64,000 nucleotides of DNA from Lingula anatina (GCF_001039355.2 NW_019775180.1:788072-852071), one strand, 5' to 3'. Shown: positions 1 through 15,848, counted from the stretch's first letter. Numbers and translations: made by a program. The notes: generated from the sequence alone by a model not told the origin.

Positions 1-703
1 AAGATCAATCTGTCAATTATCTAAATAAAATTATTACAGTCAGCATATTTTCCATATAGTGTCATACTTTAGGAAAATAACGTGTGTTTTGAAACTTACG
101 TGACAAAAGGTAAGCTGAGAAATCATCTTTTTGACATTTGAAGAGTTTGAATTGAAATTGTACATTGAAGTAAACAATCAAATTTTATGGATGTTTTATT
201 TAGAGAGTAATGAAGTACCAATTTTATAGATTACCTCACAAAGCTGTGGATGTACCATACAGCCAGGGTTCTATAATTGTTTTTGTTGTACTAAAAGTAG
301 GAGTGGGTGCAACTACCACATTCTCAAACTTTTAACATCAAAATGTTTGTAGATTATATTGATTCTCCATTAATATTTTACATTGTATATCTTTAAAATG
401 ATTTAAGACATTTAGATCATATTAAATTGGTTCGAGTCTTTATAAAACATGTACTGTACTGAATATGGCTTTATTCTTTTTTCTCTGTCATATTCATTAT
501 AAAACTTAAACTTGACATAATTGTGTTTCATGTATATGCCGCATATATATAGAAGTATGTGATTAAAACTGAGACAATCATTTCACATTGATAATGTTCT
601 TAGGTTCTCTGGTCCATCAACTTTGGAATTTTTTTTGCATTTTTAGTATTGTTGAATCATTCATTCCATTTTGAAGCCGCATGTGCCAGAATTCTGACAC
701 TTA

Positions 704-960
704 GGCTTCATTCACATGCAATGTCTATTTTCTAAATTCTATTTTCTATTCGCGGTATGTCTTATGATCACTGTCTGTGCCCTGAATATCCCGCGGCGTA
801 ACTACTGGCAGCGCGAGCCAGTTACTATAAGTTACTATAAGTAGCTGGCTCGCGCTGCCAGTAATCACGCGGCGGGATATTCAGGGCACAGACAGTGATC
901 ATAAGATAGCGCGAATAGAAAATAGAATTTAGAAAATAGACATTCCATGTGAACGAAGCC
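704..960. mobile_element. Foldback MITE, PIF/Harbinger-like, 257 bp
   Basis: Almost the whole element is one inverted repeat. The left arm starts GGCTTCATTCACATG and the right arm is its near-complementary mirror, ending CATGTGAACGAAGCC. The arms run about 120 bp each, with few mismatches and almost no loop. A perfect TTA lies on each side (701-703 and 961-963), the 3-bp TWA target duplication expected of PIF/Harbinger elements. There is no coding capacity, so it is non-autonomous. The GC-rich centre contrasts with the AT-rich surroundings, suggesting fairly recent insertion. Confidence 0.85.
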
Positions 961-3579
961 TTAGTATAGTCAGTTTAGGTTCAAAAGGATGATTAAAGTA
1001 TGTAGGTAACTTGGTGAACGATTAGATCAGGGCTTTAATGTACAGTAAAATTTAGTTATGATTTTTCAAAGAGGTGCAGTCAATAAGACATTTGTCTTCA
1101 CCAATAACGGTTACAAAATTTAAAGATGTTTTGCTTTTCTCAAAAAAGAAAACATTCTTTGCTCAGTGAAACACGTTTAAACCATGTGAAAATCTGTACA
1201 GAAGTAATGTTTCACATAATTATAAAGAAGTGCTCTACTATTATCACTGTTGAAGGTTTTAATTATCCAGAGGTGTTAAAAAATAAATGTTGAGGATGTT
1301 ATGTAGTCCCATGTAACCATTTCGACATTAGTAGGTGATTGCTCAGCAGACATATTTTTCAATCAATTACTCAACAGCACTACCACTTCCCACTTTGCAT
1401 TTTCATAGCGATTTTAATTTTAAAAAACTCACTGCCCACTATTTTTAGCCCTAATTGTTGTCATCGTTTTATGACATGACTTATCACATTTCCACATTGG
1501 GGAACCATCTACAATTTTTGTATGAAAGCAACCAAGACCAGACAAACCATCTCATTGGATTGTAGACAGTTCAACTATCACATTGTGTTTGCAGTCTACC
1601 ACTGCGTGAGCTGTTAGATACTGGCCTGAAATGCAGTCTTATCACCTGAGAGGGCAGTGACATCACTTTCACACTTGTCTATCATAAGGTGAAAATTGTC
1701 TTATAAGAAATCATTTATTTGAGATGTTTGCTGACACAGTGTGCTCTGTGCTTCAATTTTGGTGACATAAGTTGCAAAAATGATAACAACTGACTATATT
1801 TGCATGCATCATATTTTCAATCTTATACGGTAATTACTAAATCTTTTTAATGGGAGGAAAATATACAAATTTTACAGATTTTTCTGTATTTTTTTAAGTC
1901 ATAAATTCTTGAAATTAGAACATTTCTTTTGAGTACTAGCAGCAACAAAATTAAAACCAGGCCACCTTGTTTTTCTAAGGTTTACAGTAAAAGCACCAAA
2001 AATGCTACAGACAAAAATCTTTTAATGATTCCAAAATTATATATTTGAAAGATTGATGATTTTTCCCCATTGAATAGATCCAGTAATTACTGTAGTTACA
2101 TACACATACTATCAAAAGAAAAAAGACCCATTCTGTGACGTCACATTTGTTTATTGGAATCTAAAACATTTTTGAAAAATTGAAGGATAGGGTTTATTTA
2201 ATAAAAACATTTTATCATCAAATATTGCCACAATACCTTTATTTAAGAGAGATTAACAAAATTGAAAAAAAGGTGACAAATTTATTTAAATGTTAGCAGT
2301 GACATCTGCAGCCTTTTGAAAATTGTATGCACAGTTCTTGACTTAAGATACATAAATTTACCAAAAAAAAAAAGAGTAAAATGCAATTTTTTAGCATCTA
2401 ATATTTTCATTTTTTGTCTGAACATCCAGTCAGGGGCCTTATCAAATAATCATAACATCCAGTGATGTTGCAGCCTGGTGATGAGTATTATTGTCATTGG
2501 TTCATCAGCAGAGTGACATTGTCTCTGGTTGTGTGTCAGCTGAGAGGCTGTTACTGCTACTACTACTAATAACATTGATGTGTATGCTTGATAAAAGGAG
2601 GAGGTAATTACAGGTGCTAACTTAAAAAATCAACATGTTTGCAACAAAAACAATGAAACAATGAGCATCTTAATATCTCCATGCAAAATTGGAGTTAGGC
2701 AAACACTTAAGATGTGTCATATATACAATTGAACAATTGGGTTGCTTCTTAGTTTGCATTATATATCTTTAGAATATTTTACCACAGGAAATAAGTCAAT
2801 AATTTCACCTATTTTGGGGATCAACTGTATGTATATTTGTGCACATGCTCATAATAAACATGATCTTGTTCATATAAGAGCCTCATTTTCCATACCATGC
2901 ATTATATCAGAAGACAGATCAATATCCTTTGACGTCATGTCATAGACATATTCACGTTGAAGTATAGGAAATTATGGCTCTGATGTCATAAAATTGTTTT
3001 GTTTGACTAGCTGACATGAACTTCTAATGCACTGAGATGATAGTATATCCCAATTGCAGTGGTTAATTTGTGATAAGAATGAGTGCTAACCAGAATGACG
3101 TAGGAATGTACGAACATGATTTTCAGTGTAATTGTTGATATGATTTGTACAATTTATGCATGTATATTTTGACATTTTCACCTTGTTTTAGCACTGACAT
3201 GGGCCATGCTACCTTGACTTAACAGAAGTATATTGCCTCAGTCAATAAAAGAAAACGAGTATTTAAAGACAAAATGCAACCAGATGCTCTTTCGGTATCA
3301 TTAAAAGGCTGAAAGGGGGACTGGTGACAATGCATGGCCTCATATATGTTATACAATTAAACTGCTGAATAAAGAAATCACTTAACCACAACTAGGATTT
3401 ACTAAAACCATCACCTCCTTTCCCTTACCATTTCAGAAGATATACCAGTTGGCTTTTTCCTATAGATATATTGCTTGAGATGATTTGTAATATTTCTTTG
3501 GAACCATAAATCAGGCATGGGCTTTTTCCATGGAATGATATGATTTTTAATTCAGTTCACACAATAAATGAGATAAGAT

Positions 3580-3583
<4 letters not shown>

Positions 3584-3622
<39 letters not shown>
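3584..3622. repeat. (TA)n microsatellite
   Basis: A run of about 19 TA dinucleotides in non-coding DNA. Likely polymorphic in length. Confidence 0.95.
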
Positions 3623-3623
<1 letters not shown>

Positions 3624-3843
3624 GCAGATCAGCCGAAGTCTCTTTTTTACGTTTTGACAACTGACAGCTGTTAGCAATACCTTAGGGCAGTGGGAAGATA
3701 GTGGCTGTAGTGTGAATTCATATGATGATAACTGTTAAAAGTATATTTTGAAGGCATTTTCTAGTTTTCAGCAATTTCTGTAAAGCTTCGGCATGTGTGA
3801 CAGGTATCATATACAGTCAATAACACATCAGATTGCAGGATTT

Positions 3844-3905
3844 GGTGGCCCAGTGGTAATTAACATCCTCGGCTGCCAAACACCCACTTGATACCCACTC
3901 AGTCC
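3844..3905 (+). mobile_element. Decayed tRNA-derived SINE head
   Basis: The segment reads like a degenerate tRNA: an A-box-like TGGCCCAGTGG, an anticodon-arm-like CGGCTGCCAA, and a weak B-box-like CTTGATACCC. A T-rich stretch follows. The acceptor stem does not pair well, so it is not a functional tRNA gene. It is best read as an old SINE remnant; chance similarity is possible. Confidence 0.4.
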
Positions 3906-6900
3906 CTTTTTTTTTCTTTTCTTTTTGTTAAAGGCACAAAATCTTTGACTCAGGGCAAGTGTGGGAATAAGACTTTCACACAGAATATAGTATCTAAAGT
4001 GATTCTGTAAATCGTGTATACCAATCTCTTATCATGGTTCAATGATTGATGTGACGGAATCAGCTAGTATATATACAACTAAAAAACCTTAAACCTGAGA
4101 CATGTCTAAACCTCAACTCTGAGTTTCAAGGACATATACCCATCGGGTATGTTCTATCGTCAAGAGGTGTTTATATTTCAACCAGTTGCAACAGTGTAAC
4201 GTCACTTGTGTCGCATGCCATGGCAGTTGCGTCACTTTGTAATGGCACATGGCTATAATTTCTGATCTTTTATTAAGAGTATCTGGCATAAGCATAATTA
4301 ACAGCTTTTCGTCTAAAGGTTCCTCCTTTGTGTTGCAGATTTATTGATGATGTCCCACCTTATGTCATATTGAATGTTACTTTCTTTTAATTTCCAAAAA
4401 TATTTTGATAGCTTAGTTTATGTTAAATATTATTTGTCCCTCAATGATTTAGTGTAGGTGTTAAATCTTACATTAAATTGCCCACCACAAAGGCCTATAT
4501 ACTTCATACATTCATTTTTCTAGCTGCTGCTTGAAACACACTGTTGCTAGAAAACATGCCCCTTGCAGAGGACACTTATTTGGCAATCTACAATTGCAGT
4601 TTTTCTCTTGCTTATTTACTGCCACATTTTTGATTATTTTCTTATTATAGCCCTGAATAATTTGCTGCATGTAACTAACCTTACTGTAGATCTATTGAAT
4701 ATACATGTCTGCAGTGTATAATACATGTCTTCTCTTTTGATTTGACCTTGAGGTTGATATACCTAGGAGATATGGCAACATACACTAGTATAATCTATGT
4801 AATTTCCTTCCACTCTCTAATTTGTTCTCCATAAAGTGAGAATATTCAGATTTTCAGAATACTTTTTGTGTCTTAATTTTTTCTGTTTATATGCTGGCAC
4901 TGTTTTTAATTGAATTTAATTTGTGTCTAAGATTGAGACATCAACCAAGAAAGCAGTGCGCACACATTCAGTTGGGTCTCTGCCAGCATGTGCTATATGC
5001 ACTCAGTGTAATATATACATAAGTGTGTGTGTGTAGATAGAGCAACAATAGTACTCACTTTATGTGACTAACAGTTTGCTGCTGTGTATAGCTGACCTAA
5101 TATTAACTAGATGCAGGGTCACGCTGGCATTTTTCAGACTGTAACATCTACAGAAAATGGTGAAAAATTGTTAATGTAAATAGAAAAAGGCTGATTAAGT
5201 AGCAAATGGAATTTGTTAGAAGTACTTGATCTGTTTGATAAATTGTTCATATGTTGCTATGATGAAAGTATAGTAGCTGATTGCCCAGAAGAGAAAAAGA
5301 GACATTGGGAATGTAGTAGATAACTGTTCAAAAGTGAAAAAGGACTGTTATAGTATATTATTTCTGGGGATTGATTGGATAGAGTGGAATACAACAGCTA
5401 GTTGTTACTGTCAGAACTTGTAGTAATATCTGTTGCCTGTAGGGAGACAAGATATAGAATATGGTGTCTTGGAAAAGGGGCTACCTTTTGTAAAATTAAG
5501 CATCACTCCCTGGACAGAAAGGTGCTCTGGCTGGCAAATTTTCATCGTAGCTTAGACAAAATAAAACATTTTATTCATCCAAGGTCTCAGATATCAGGGC
5601 TTTCTGTAGATACAAATAAATGGGGCTGCTATAATTTGCGTGCGATTGATGATACACTGCTTAATGGTATACAATAAAAATACCAAAAAGGAGCCAAATA
5701 GTGTAAGACATTAGATACAACTTACCATCATCACTGTTTCGATGAGAAAACTGCAGAAATTTTTGATGAAAATTTTACAACAGAAATATCATGTAAAGCT
5801 CTGGCAGTGCGCTCTTGGGCAGGACAGCTGTTTTCTACTGTTCTTTGACATTCATGCAAAAAGTTAAGTTTATAACACTTAAAATAAAAAAAAAAAGAAC
5901 CAGGTCTTTGACCCAACTTAAAAGACATACTTCTAACCATTCTGGCAGAGCTGCATGACAAAAATGAATTTTGCTCTGAAAGTACATATACCTTGTACAC
6001 GTATGTAAGTAAAACATTGATCTGCCAGTGTTGTGGCTTTGATTAACAGCTATGGTGAAATCTGTTGGCTCCTGGCCCTATAACAGCAATATAGTGAAGT
6101 CATGCCAGCAATATTGATGAAATTAAGGCTTTAATAGGCCCATATGGGCTAACAATAATTTCAAATTCATCCTTTTTTATACTGATTTTTGTTTCGGTTG
6201 TCAGGTTCAAATAAATTTTGGCAAAGGAAAACATGCAGTTAAAATGTATTTATGGCCTCAACACCATAGATAAATTATAGATTATATTTATAATATATTA
6301 TAGATTATATTTGTGTCTCAGGAAATGTTTGGACATGCAATGCCTTGGCAGGGCCTGCAATATCTAGAATTCAGAATTCAGCCTGCAATACCTTCCATCA
6401 TTTTATTTGCATGTCTGATCGATGCAGTGGCTTTGGATAATGAAGAATAAAATAAGAAATTATAATCTGTTAAAATTTTGTGCTAATAGATAGTCTTTAT
6501 CTTTTAACTCGTAAAAAATACTAGTACTGTAATACATTCATAATTGAAATGCCCCTCAATAAACAAAACTTTCAAACAATTTTATATATAAGATTCTTTT
6601 TCACAATAAATTACTACCTATGGCACACATGGGTTAATATCTACCCACAAATTTTAGTTTAAGTAAACATAACATAATCATTAAAATTTTAATGTGAATG
6701 TGTGCCAAAACTACGAATGCTGCAAAATCCATTGTTTATATACTATATGTAAGTTTAACTTTTCAAACAGTCTCTTCCTTCCTGTCATGACTGCATGAAA
6801 AGTCCCAAGAAATTCTTTCATGACACACTGGGGAAATTGCTATTGAAAGTTCATCACAGCCAGTTCAATAAGAAACTAAAATGGTACTATATTCAACATG

Positions 6901-7748
6901 TATTCATAGAAATATATTGATTACCATGGTGGAGTTGGTGCATCCAATCAATACAAGACTTTCAAAGTAGATTTATAGAGCAACGCTATGTTGAATTAAG
7001 TTAAAGGTTTGCTATTGATCGATTTGGGTAATTAATACATCAGACGTCATTTTGACATCACGGGAGTTAAAATCGGGTCTCCCAATATGCTATATTTACA
7101 GACCGTGGTTATTTTTAGAAACATTTAAGATTGTATTAATAGAACTTTCACAGATTCATTCATGTGTATTTCCTGAAAAAATTGAACATTCATGAAATTG
7201 CATGCTGTCAAGATGGCCATGATTTCATTAATTCTTTTATGGTTCATGCAAATACACATAAACTGGAACACATTGGATTTTTTTACAATAGAATCTTCAT
7301 GACATATTACTTAACCATCATATTTGCAGGTATGTTTATTAGATGATTTTTTTTCCTTGAGAAATATCACATGATAGTCAAAATGTTTAAATTCTGGAGC
7401 CCTGCTATTAAAACACATAAAACTCTTTTGTTAGTTAGCAGTGATGAAAATGAGTATATTATTTTAAAGTAGTAAAACAAAAATGTGTGGGGGTAATATT
7501 GGATAACAGAAGCACTTTAAAACTAAAATACAGTAATTATACATCTGGTTGTAATTAAAATGGACTGTACTGCAGCACATGCTGCACATGGATAAAGGGG
7601 AAATAGAACAATACATTGCCCTGTATAGTTTTTACCTTTTGTTTCAGCAGGTTTAAAACAGAAAAGTATTTGGTACATGATACCATATCTTTCTTTTTAA
7701 AGTGGATACCATATCTTTCTTTTTTAAGTGAATATATTCTTCTTCTAG

Positions 7749-9553
7749 GGTGAGGCTCTCTCAGCAGGAACTTTAGATGGTTTCCCCTTAACATGTAAGT
7801 ATGTAATTAGTAAACAGCAAATAGTACAGTAATTATAAGCATCTGAGTGAAGAAATTAACTTTTTTCTAACTAATACATTTGTAGAAAAATGTGCTGTTA
7901 TGTAACCCTTCATGTTCTATAAAAGAAATAAAAAGTATAATTGTACTGAGAAAATTTATCTTCCACTGGCTAATATTTTTTCTTTTTTGCACAAAAACCT
8001 GTTACCATGACTATACTAAACTGGCAACTGCAATATGAAGCAGCAAGTGAAATGTTTTTAAGCAAGGAAACATTTCAGGTTGATAATTAACATAAATAGA
8101 AATTATAAGTCTGCATTATTAACACATTCATTCAGTATATTTAGAATGTATTGAAGTCAGTGACCACACATACGCTGTGCCCACACACTAACTGAATAAC
8201 CTTACTCTGAGAGGGAATTAAGGAGTGGATGCTAAGCCAGAGGGAGTTTCATCCTCATGTCTGACAGAGAATTTGCATACTGGTCCCTAGTAGCAATTAC
8301 AAGTATATAAAAGTGGCTGCTGCCTTGTGCAATACCTACGTAATTCTGCTGTAGAAAGAAGATCACTTATATCCTACAATGGTTGTCTCTTAAATAAATC
8401 TGATAAAATGTAACTTGAGTAAGATGACATTTTAAAAACATTTTGAATGTTTGCTTTTCTGTCTTTACAGTTGTGTCTATTTATAACAATATAGATAGCA
8501 CTAAGATTAAAAAAAAAAAAAAAACAGGAAATATATGATGTCACAAATGACCTGGTACTTGTTTCCTATTCCTTAATAACTGCTCATCACATGCTAGGTT
8601 CACATTAACTGCACAGAGTCATCATCAATGAGAACATGCAACTGATGCTAGTGCTGGCAGCCAATGGAAACAGTTTTTGTGTCTTATTGGTGGGACTCGT
8701 ACCCGCTCATGGTCACATACTGCATACAAATGCCCCATATTCCAAACAAAACACCAATAAATCAAGCACTATGTCACTTAATTTTTTAGTCTCAGCAAAA
8801 CACAGGTAGTGCAGTAAACATTTAGATAACCATTAACCTGGATAAGGCAATGTTAAAAATAAGGTTGAATGAGTGAGGAGGTGGAAAGGAAGGGAGGGGG
8901 TGGAGGGGTGACAATATCAGCTAGACAAAGTTTGAGATTTTCTTAGTTATTAATATCTGTAACAGTTTTTCCCCTTTACTTAGAAGTCAAATTTATATAA
9001 TTGAGCTAGATCAGTATGGTTTAATTACACTTGCTAATACTGATTGTTCATTTAGCAAGTGCAAAGTGAGCTAAGCTTGCTACCAAATTTTAGAAAAAGA
9101 AAACTCCCATAAGATTATGGCCATTATAGTTTATATCATTGTAACTGGATTTTAAGACATATGGGTTGAAATAATGATGGATGTTTGTTTAGTCTTCTCA
9201 ATAAAAAGAAGGGATGTTTATCAATGTGGAATAATCTAGCTACTCTGACAAGATGGTCAAACAACTCGTATCTAAAGATTGAATAATTGTAGAACATTTT
9301 CATTGGCTTTAAAGATACTAATGTGGCTTTTTAAACTGATTTTTGTAATTTTTCAGCTTATATGGGCCCAACTCCACCTCCTGGAAAGGTACATCGTTAC
9401 AACTTTTATCTTTTCAAACAGACAACAGAAAAAATAATTGGAGGGGATGGAAGTAGCAGAGCCTACTTTAATCTGGCAGATTTCATGGAAAAAAATAATT
9501 TGTGTACACCAGAGGCTGGATTTCAGTTTAAAACTGAAACATTGAATAAGTAA
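7749..9553 (+). CDS. Phosphatidylethanolamine-binding protein, last two exons (partial)
   Basis: Two spliced exons encode the C-terminal part of a PEBP-family protein. Exon 7749-7794 follows a TTCTAG acceptor and ends at a GTAAGT donor. Exon 9357-9553 follows TTTTTCAG and ends in TAA. The junction splits a serine codon (T|CT), giving the diagnostic Y-x-G-P-T-P-P-x-G...H-R-Y stretch of PEBPs, with a leucine-rich loop before it and an F-x-T-E-T-type tail (DFMEKNNL, then FQFKTETLNK). In the family the PTPP...HRY strand lies near the anion-binding pocket. PEBPs bind phospholipid head groups and some inhibit kinases or proteases; the specific role here is unknown. Upstream exons carrying the ligand pocket were not found. 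AATAAA signals lie at 10269-10274 and 10356-10361. The position beside EGR parallels vertebrate PEBP4 next to EGR3, but assignment to PEBP4 rather than PEBP1 is inference. Confidence 0.85.
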
Positions 9554-12500
9554 TATTTCTTCGAAAATGCATTGATTATATTAAGTTTGAGAATTGATAA
9601 GAAAAACATAATATTTATAATAGTTAAAAGTGCTATATTGATATGGAATACCCTTTCAACCAAAATAAGTAAAGGAAATTCCTAAGCCAGGGATTCCTCC
9701 AGCATGAAAGTACTAGAACCATCCACAAGAAACTACAGGTGTGCTTCCAGTTACCAAAATAACCTTGCCAATGAACTGGGATACCCTGCTGCCAAAAATA
9801 AGGAACCAAGTGGTATTTTGCAATGAGAAATTCCATGAGTCAGAAATAAACACTACCAAAAGTAGGCTACTCACAGCTCATACACACAGCAAGGAATGCA
9901 AGATATTTTTGGCAGAGTCTCCCAGCAGTTTGCCAGAATCCTACGTCATTCACCGCAGCTATTTTCATACTCTCTAGTACTTTCTATATAGTTTGGGATA
10001 TCAGGTTAAAAATAGTATCATTTGGGGATGCCTCTTGTGAATCACCATAAACTATGTACATGATTGATATGTTTCCTTGTTTGGAATGATTTCAATTTGC
10101 ACAGTCATTATCAATATCAGTTATCAATATATCTTGTTATATTTAGATGTTGTGGAACAATAGCTGTGTATGGAGATAAAAAAAATTGTTGAAAGAAGTG
10201 CTTGCATACATCAAATTCTAGAAGACATGGCACACGTGTGTGTGTATGTTTCAGTGTGAAAAACCTAAAATAAATCAGTCTTTTCTGATATAACCTGCCT
10301 TTCTACTTCAGTTGGTTTTGAAAGTTACATTACAGGGTGTGGTATCTATATATCAAATAAAAATGGTGCATCAAGTTTTTTTTTTGTTCTATTTTTTTTT
10401 TTGTCACAGAGACTTCTACAGTATTTATAATTAGCATTATTTTTTAAGAACTACCCTGTAACATAATACTAGTTGCTCAACAAAATTTTTAATACATCTT
10501 GAATTTTTATTACGTCACTGTGGACATATTGCAGCAAGTCTCAACCAATAAGTCCATAGAAAAAAGTTCAAGTAGTGATGGTTACTTTGAAAAGATCTTG
10601 TTTTATCAACGATATCGCAATGCAAAGCCAAAACCTTTGCTGCCTTTGGCCATATTACATACCAAAAAATAAAATCAAGGCAATAATTCTCAGTTGTGTC
10701 TGCATTAATGCTTACTTGGTTTATTTCTGTGAGATCAATAAAGTCCCCATTCCATGATATGCTCTTTGATTAATATCTAGTATATTGTTTAGAAAGAAAA
10801 TCGATCATGGCTATATTCAAAATCACAGTTTGCTTCTTATGAACCAGAATTGTGTCTATTTCAAGTAATAATTTGGTGTATTGTATAACTGTAATATGGA
10901 AACAATAGTCAACTTCTCGGTGTAAGCCATACGTATAAAACAAATATTCCATATGAAACTATCCTTCTATGTAGATCCATCCAACTCCGTGGGGACTTGC
11001 CAAATGCAATCAGATTAATAAACAGATTAACACACTTCCTCTTCCTCTTGTTTTCAACATATTCATATAATCACCAACAAGTGTACTGGCAGTTGAGTAG
11101 GTTGAGCCAATTAGGCTCTGCAAAATATGTTTTGTATTTTTTCTCACAAGAAGTCATCACTATTTAATATAATTTATATTTATTTATAATTGCATTCCTA
11201 TTGTACATTTTCATCTACCTATGTAGATGCATACGATACAATGAATAAAGAAAGAAAGAAAGATTATAATCGTCAGCTTTTCTATAATCTACTCGATGCC
11301 AGGAGACAGCATGTTAACCTGATTGCATTCAACGAGAGTCCCTATGGAGCTGGATCGATCTGTGTAGAATAATACTTTCATTGGGAATGAGCCCTTAAAT
11401 GTTGTCATGTAACAAGAGAGCATGCAGAAGACATCTCTTTTTATGGAGACAGCATTTCAGATAGAAATTCTTGCAATTTACAAACAAATTAAGGCACACG
11501 CACACCATTCTCCAATCCAGGACAATGAAAAATTGAGGTATTAAAAGTGGGTGCATGGGTTTGGGCTAAAAAGTAACATATATGAGTAATATATTTGAAG
11601 AAAACTGGTTTTGGGGGCTTTGGAAGTGTGTGCCTCCCTATCTTTTATCAAGATTGGGAAAGTAAAGAAGGAGGTTGGGCTGGATTTAAAAAAAATAGAT
11701 TTTTTGAACAGGAGGTTGACACCCCACCCTCCAACATCCTATTTAAACAATGTGTCTGAAACTTGATATCAGATTTGGTCAAAAAGTTGTCTTGTAAGTA
11801 ATATCTGTCAGAACCTGTTTACTCTGGGATTTAAACATTTTCTTTTTCATTCAACTAGCCTTCAAAGATGTGGCTCACTGAAACCACAGAATGACACAGT
11901 TCCAAAATAGTAACAGGACAAAAGAGCTTCCGAGTCTTGTGGTTTCCAGTGGTTGCCTTGGTAAACTGACCTATTACTATTAGGTTGAAGGTTAAAGCTG
12001 CATGTTAAATTAAGTATTAATGAGAAGTTGGAGTTTTGATGGGCATAAAAGTCAAATGTATAAAAAAATAAAAACAAATCATAAACCACATGCCTTCTAC
12101 CCTTCATTATTGGATGCACAATATTAAGTACATTAATTCGAGACAAAAACTACATCCGTAATATATGTTCCAGAATCATGCGCAGACGTTGAACGACTCA
12201 TTTCATCCGTGAAATGTTCGAAATACTATGAGTAGATCCCAGGTGTGCAAACTCCGCACCTATCTGATACTGCTATCTGCAATGATAATCCTGTGAGTGT
12301 GACCCCACATCCATGCTCCTTCATATCCTAATTTCGACGTAGATCTGGATCTGTGTCGGCACCATCTTAAATTTGGCATTATTTGATCCTGAAAAGCAGT
12401 CCAAATTTTGAACCAAGCTTAATAAATATTGCTCTGTCCTAAAACTCTGTAAAATGAAATTCATGCTGCAGATTCTACTTTCCACCGGATTCCCCAAGAT

Positions 12501-12663
12501 GTAAACAATATTACAAACAATATTCAATAACCTCGGTTCGCGATGAAAGTACCACATCCTTTGCCGGAAACTATTCGGCTTCTTTCGTGAATGTTCGTGT
12601 TCCATTTAAGGAAGTTTCCGTAAGCTCATTTGCTTAATAAAGCAGCATAATTGATTGGACGTG
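9554..12663. other. PEBP 3' UTR and PEBP-EGR intergenic region
   Basis: The first ~800 bp is probably PEBP 3' UTR, with AATAAA signals near 10269 and 10356. The remainder shows no exon with recognisable similarity on either strand. Open frames at 11862-12605 on the minus strand have no family signature and look like chance. The last kilobase before the SRF boxes may contain further regulatory DNA of EGR, but I see no decisive motif. Confidence 0.5.
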
Positions 12664-12687
12664 CCATATATGGAAGAGAAACTTCCG
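12664..12687 (+). promoter_or_regulatory. SRF box 1 with Ets site (distal serum response element)
   Basis: CCATATATGG (12664-12673) is a perfect CArG box, CC(A/T)6GG, the binding site of serum response factor. ACTTCCG (12681-12687) is an inverted Ets core, where ternary complex factors (Elk/SAP) bind next to SRF. It lies about 0.6 kb upstream of the EGR start codon. This is the first of three identical CArG boxes. The cAMP-response-like TGACGT follows at 12708. Confidence 0.85.
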
Positions 12688-12739
12688 ACTACATTATGCA
12701 GATCACATGACGTAGGTCATTGCGGTATGCGCTTCCCTT

Positions 12740-12757
12740 CCATATATGGGACTTCCG
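12740..12757 (+). promoter_or_regulatory. SRF box 2 with Ets site
   Basis: CCATATATGG at 12740-12749 is followed one base later by ACTTCCG at 12751-12757, a tightly abutted SRF/Ets composite. A second CTTCC lies just upstream. In vertebrate EGR1 such composites carry MAP-kinase and actin-MRTF signals to immediate-early transcription; use here is inferred. Confidence 0.85.
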
Positions 12758-12997
12758 AGCTGGTTCAAAGGGCAAAGCAAATTTATCTGCTCATGTAGAA
12801 CTGCGCTTTTACTTATTTTGCTTAATATATATTTTTTTCGACAAATTAAATAGAGAGAAGATAGACATGGTGGAGGAGAAGAAGTTCCGTCTACATTACA
12901 TGCACATGCATATTAATTATTGGTAATCTACCTTTAAGACACTTACGAGAATGTCAGGGGAATGTTGAATGAAAGTATAGTAATCTTTTATTTATAT

Positions 12998-13016
12998 TGA
13001 CGTCAATACTACGTCA
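12998..13016 (+). promoter_or_regulatory. CRE (TGACGTCA) plus half site
   Basis: A perfect palindromic cAMP response element, TGACGTCA, at 12998-13005 is followed by a TACGTCA half site at 13010-13016. It sits between SRF boxes 2 and 3, as CREs do in vertebrate immediate-early promoters. CREB/ATF binding is inferred from the motif. Confidence 0.75.
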
Positions 13017-13054
13017 CCGTCCATTGATAGCAGAAGGCTTTTGATTGGTCAGAG

Positions 13055-13077
13055 CTTCCGGCGCATACCATATATGG
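13055..13077 (+). promoter_or_regulatory. SRF box 3 with Ets site (proximal)
   Basis: CTTCCGG (13055-13061) precedes the third perfect CCATATATGG (13068-13077). An inverted CCAAT (ATTGG) lies at 13044-13048. This is the closest SRF box to the presumed transcription start, which I place loosely between 13080 and 13200; no clear TATA box separate from the CArG box is seen. Confidence 0.85.
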
Positions 13078-13290
13078 TAACAGATATAGTGAAGCAAATT
13101 CATTCATAAATTCGTTCGGCAAAGATCGTCGTGAATTCGCTTAGACGATCGGCGAGGAGAAACATCAAGACCACAGCATACAAACTGGACTCAGAAAAGT
13201 AAACAACCTCAGCCATAAAGGTGACATAGTCTCACCCACGTGAGGACATACACCTATTATAATCGTGGAAGCTACCAAGGATTCATTACT

Positions 13291-15848
<2,558 letters not shown>

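Larger units (their letters stand above)
1..7748. other. Non-coding region upstream of PEBP exons
   Basis: I see no exon with convincing protein similarity on either strand. The sequence is AT-rich with short chance open frames. It contains a palindromic MITE, a long TA microsatellite and a decayed tRNA-like SINE head, each listed separately. Because the first PEBP exon I can recognise starts at 7749, much of this stretch may be an intron of that gene. I looked for the conserved PEBP core (a D-P-D-A-P-type motif) and did not find it here. Confidence 0.5.

Noticed and set aside
3844-3905. Functional tRNA gene
   Set aside because: Acceptor and T arms do not pair and the B-box is degenerate; kept only as a SINE relic.
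5402-5677. 91-codon plus-strand frame in the left region
   Set aside because: No match to the missing PEBP exons or any family I know; no clear splice sites.
13240-13290. Extension of EGR exon 1 upstream to a GTG at 13240
   Set aside because: GTG is very unlikely as a start here; ATG codons at 13291 and 13297 are in frame and begin the conserved M-D-G-L-E-T-L region.
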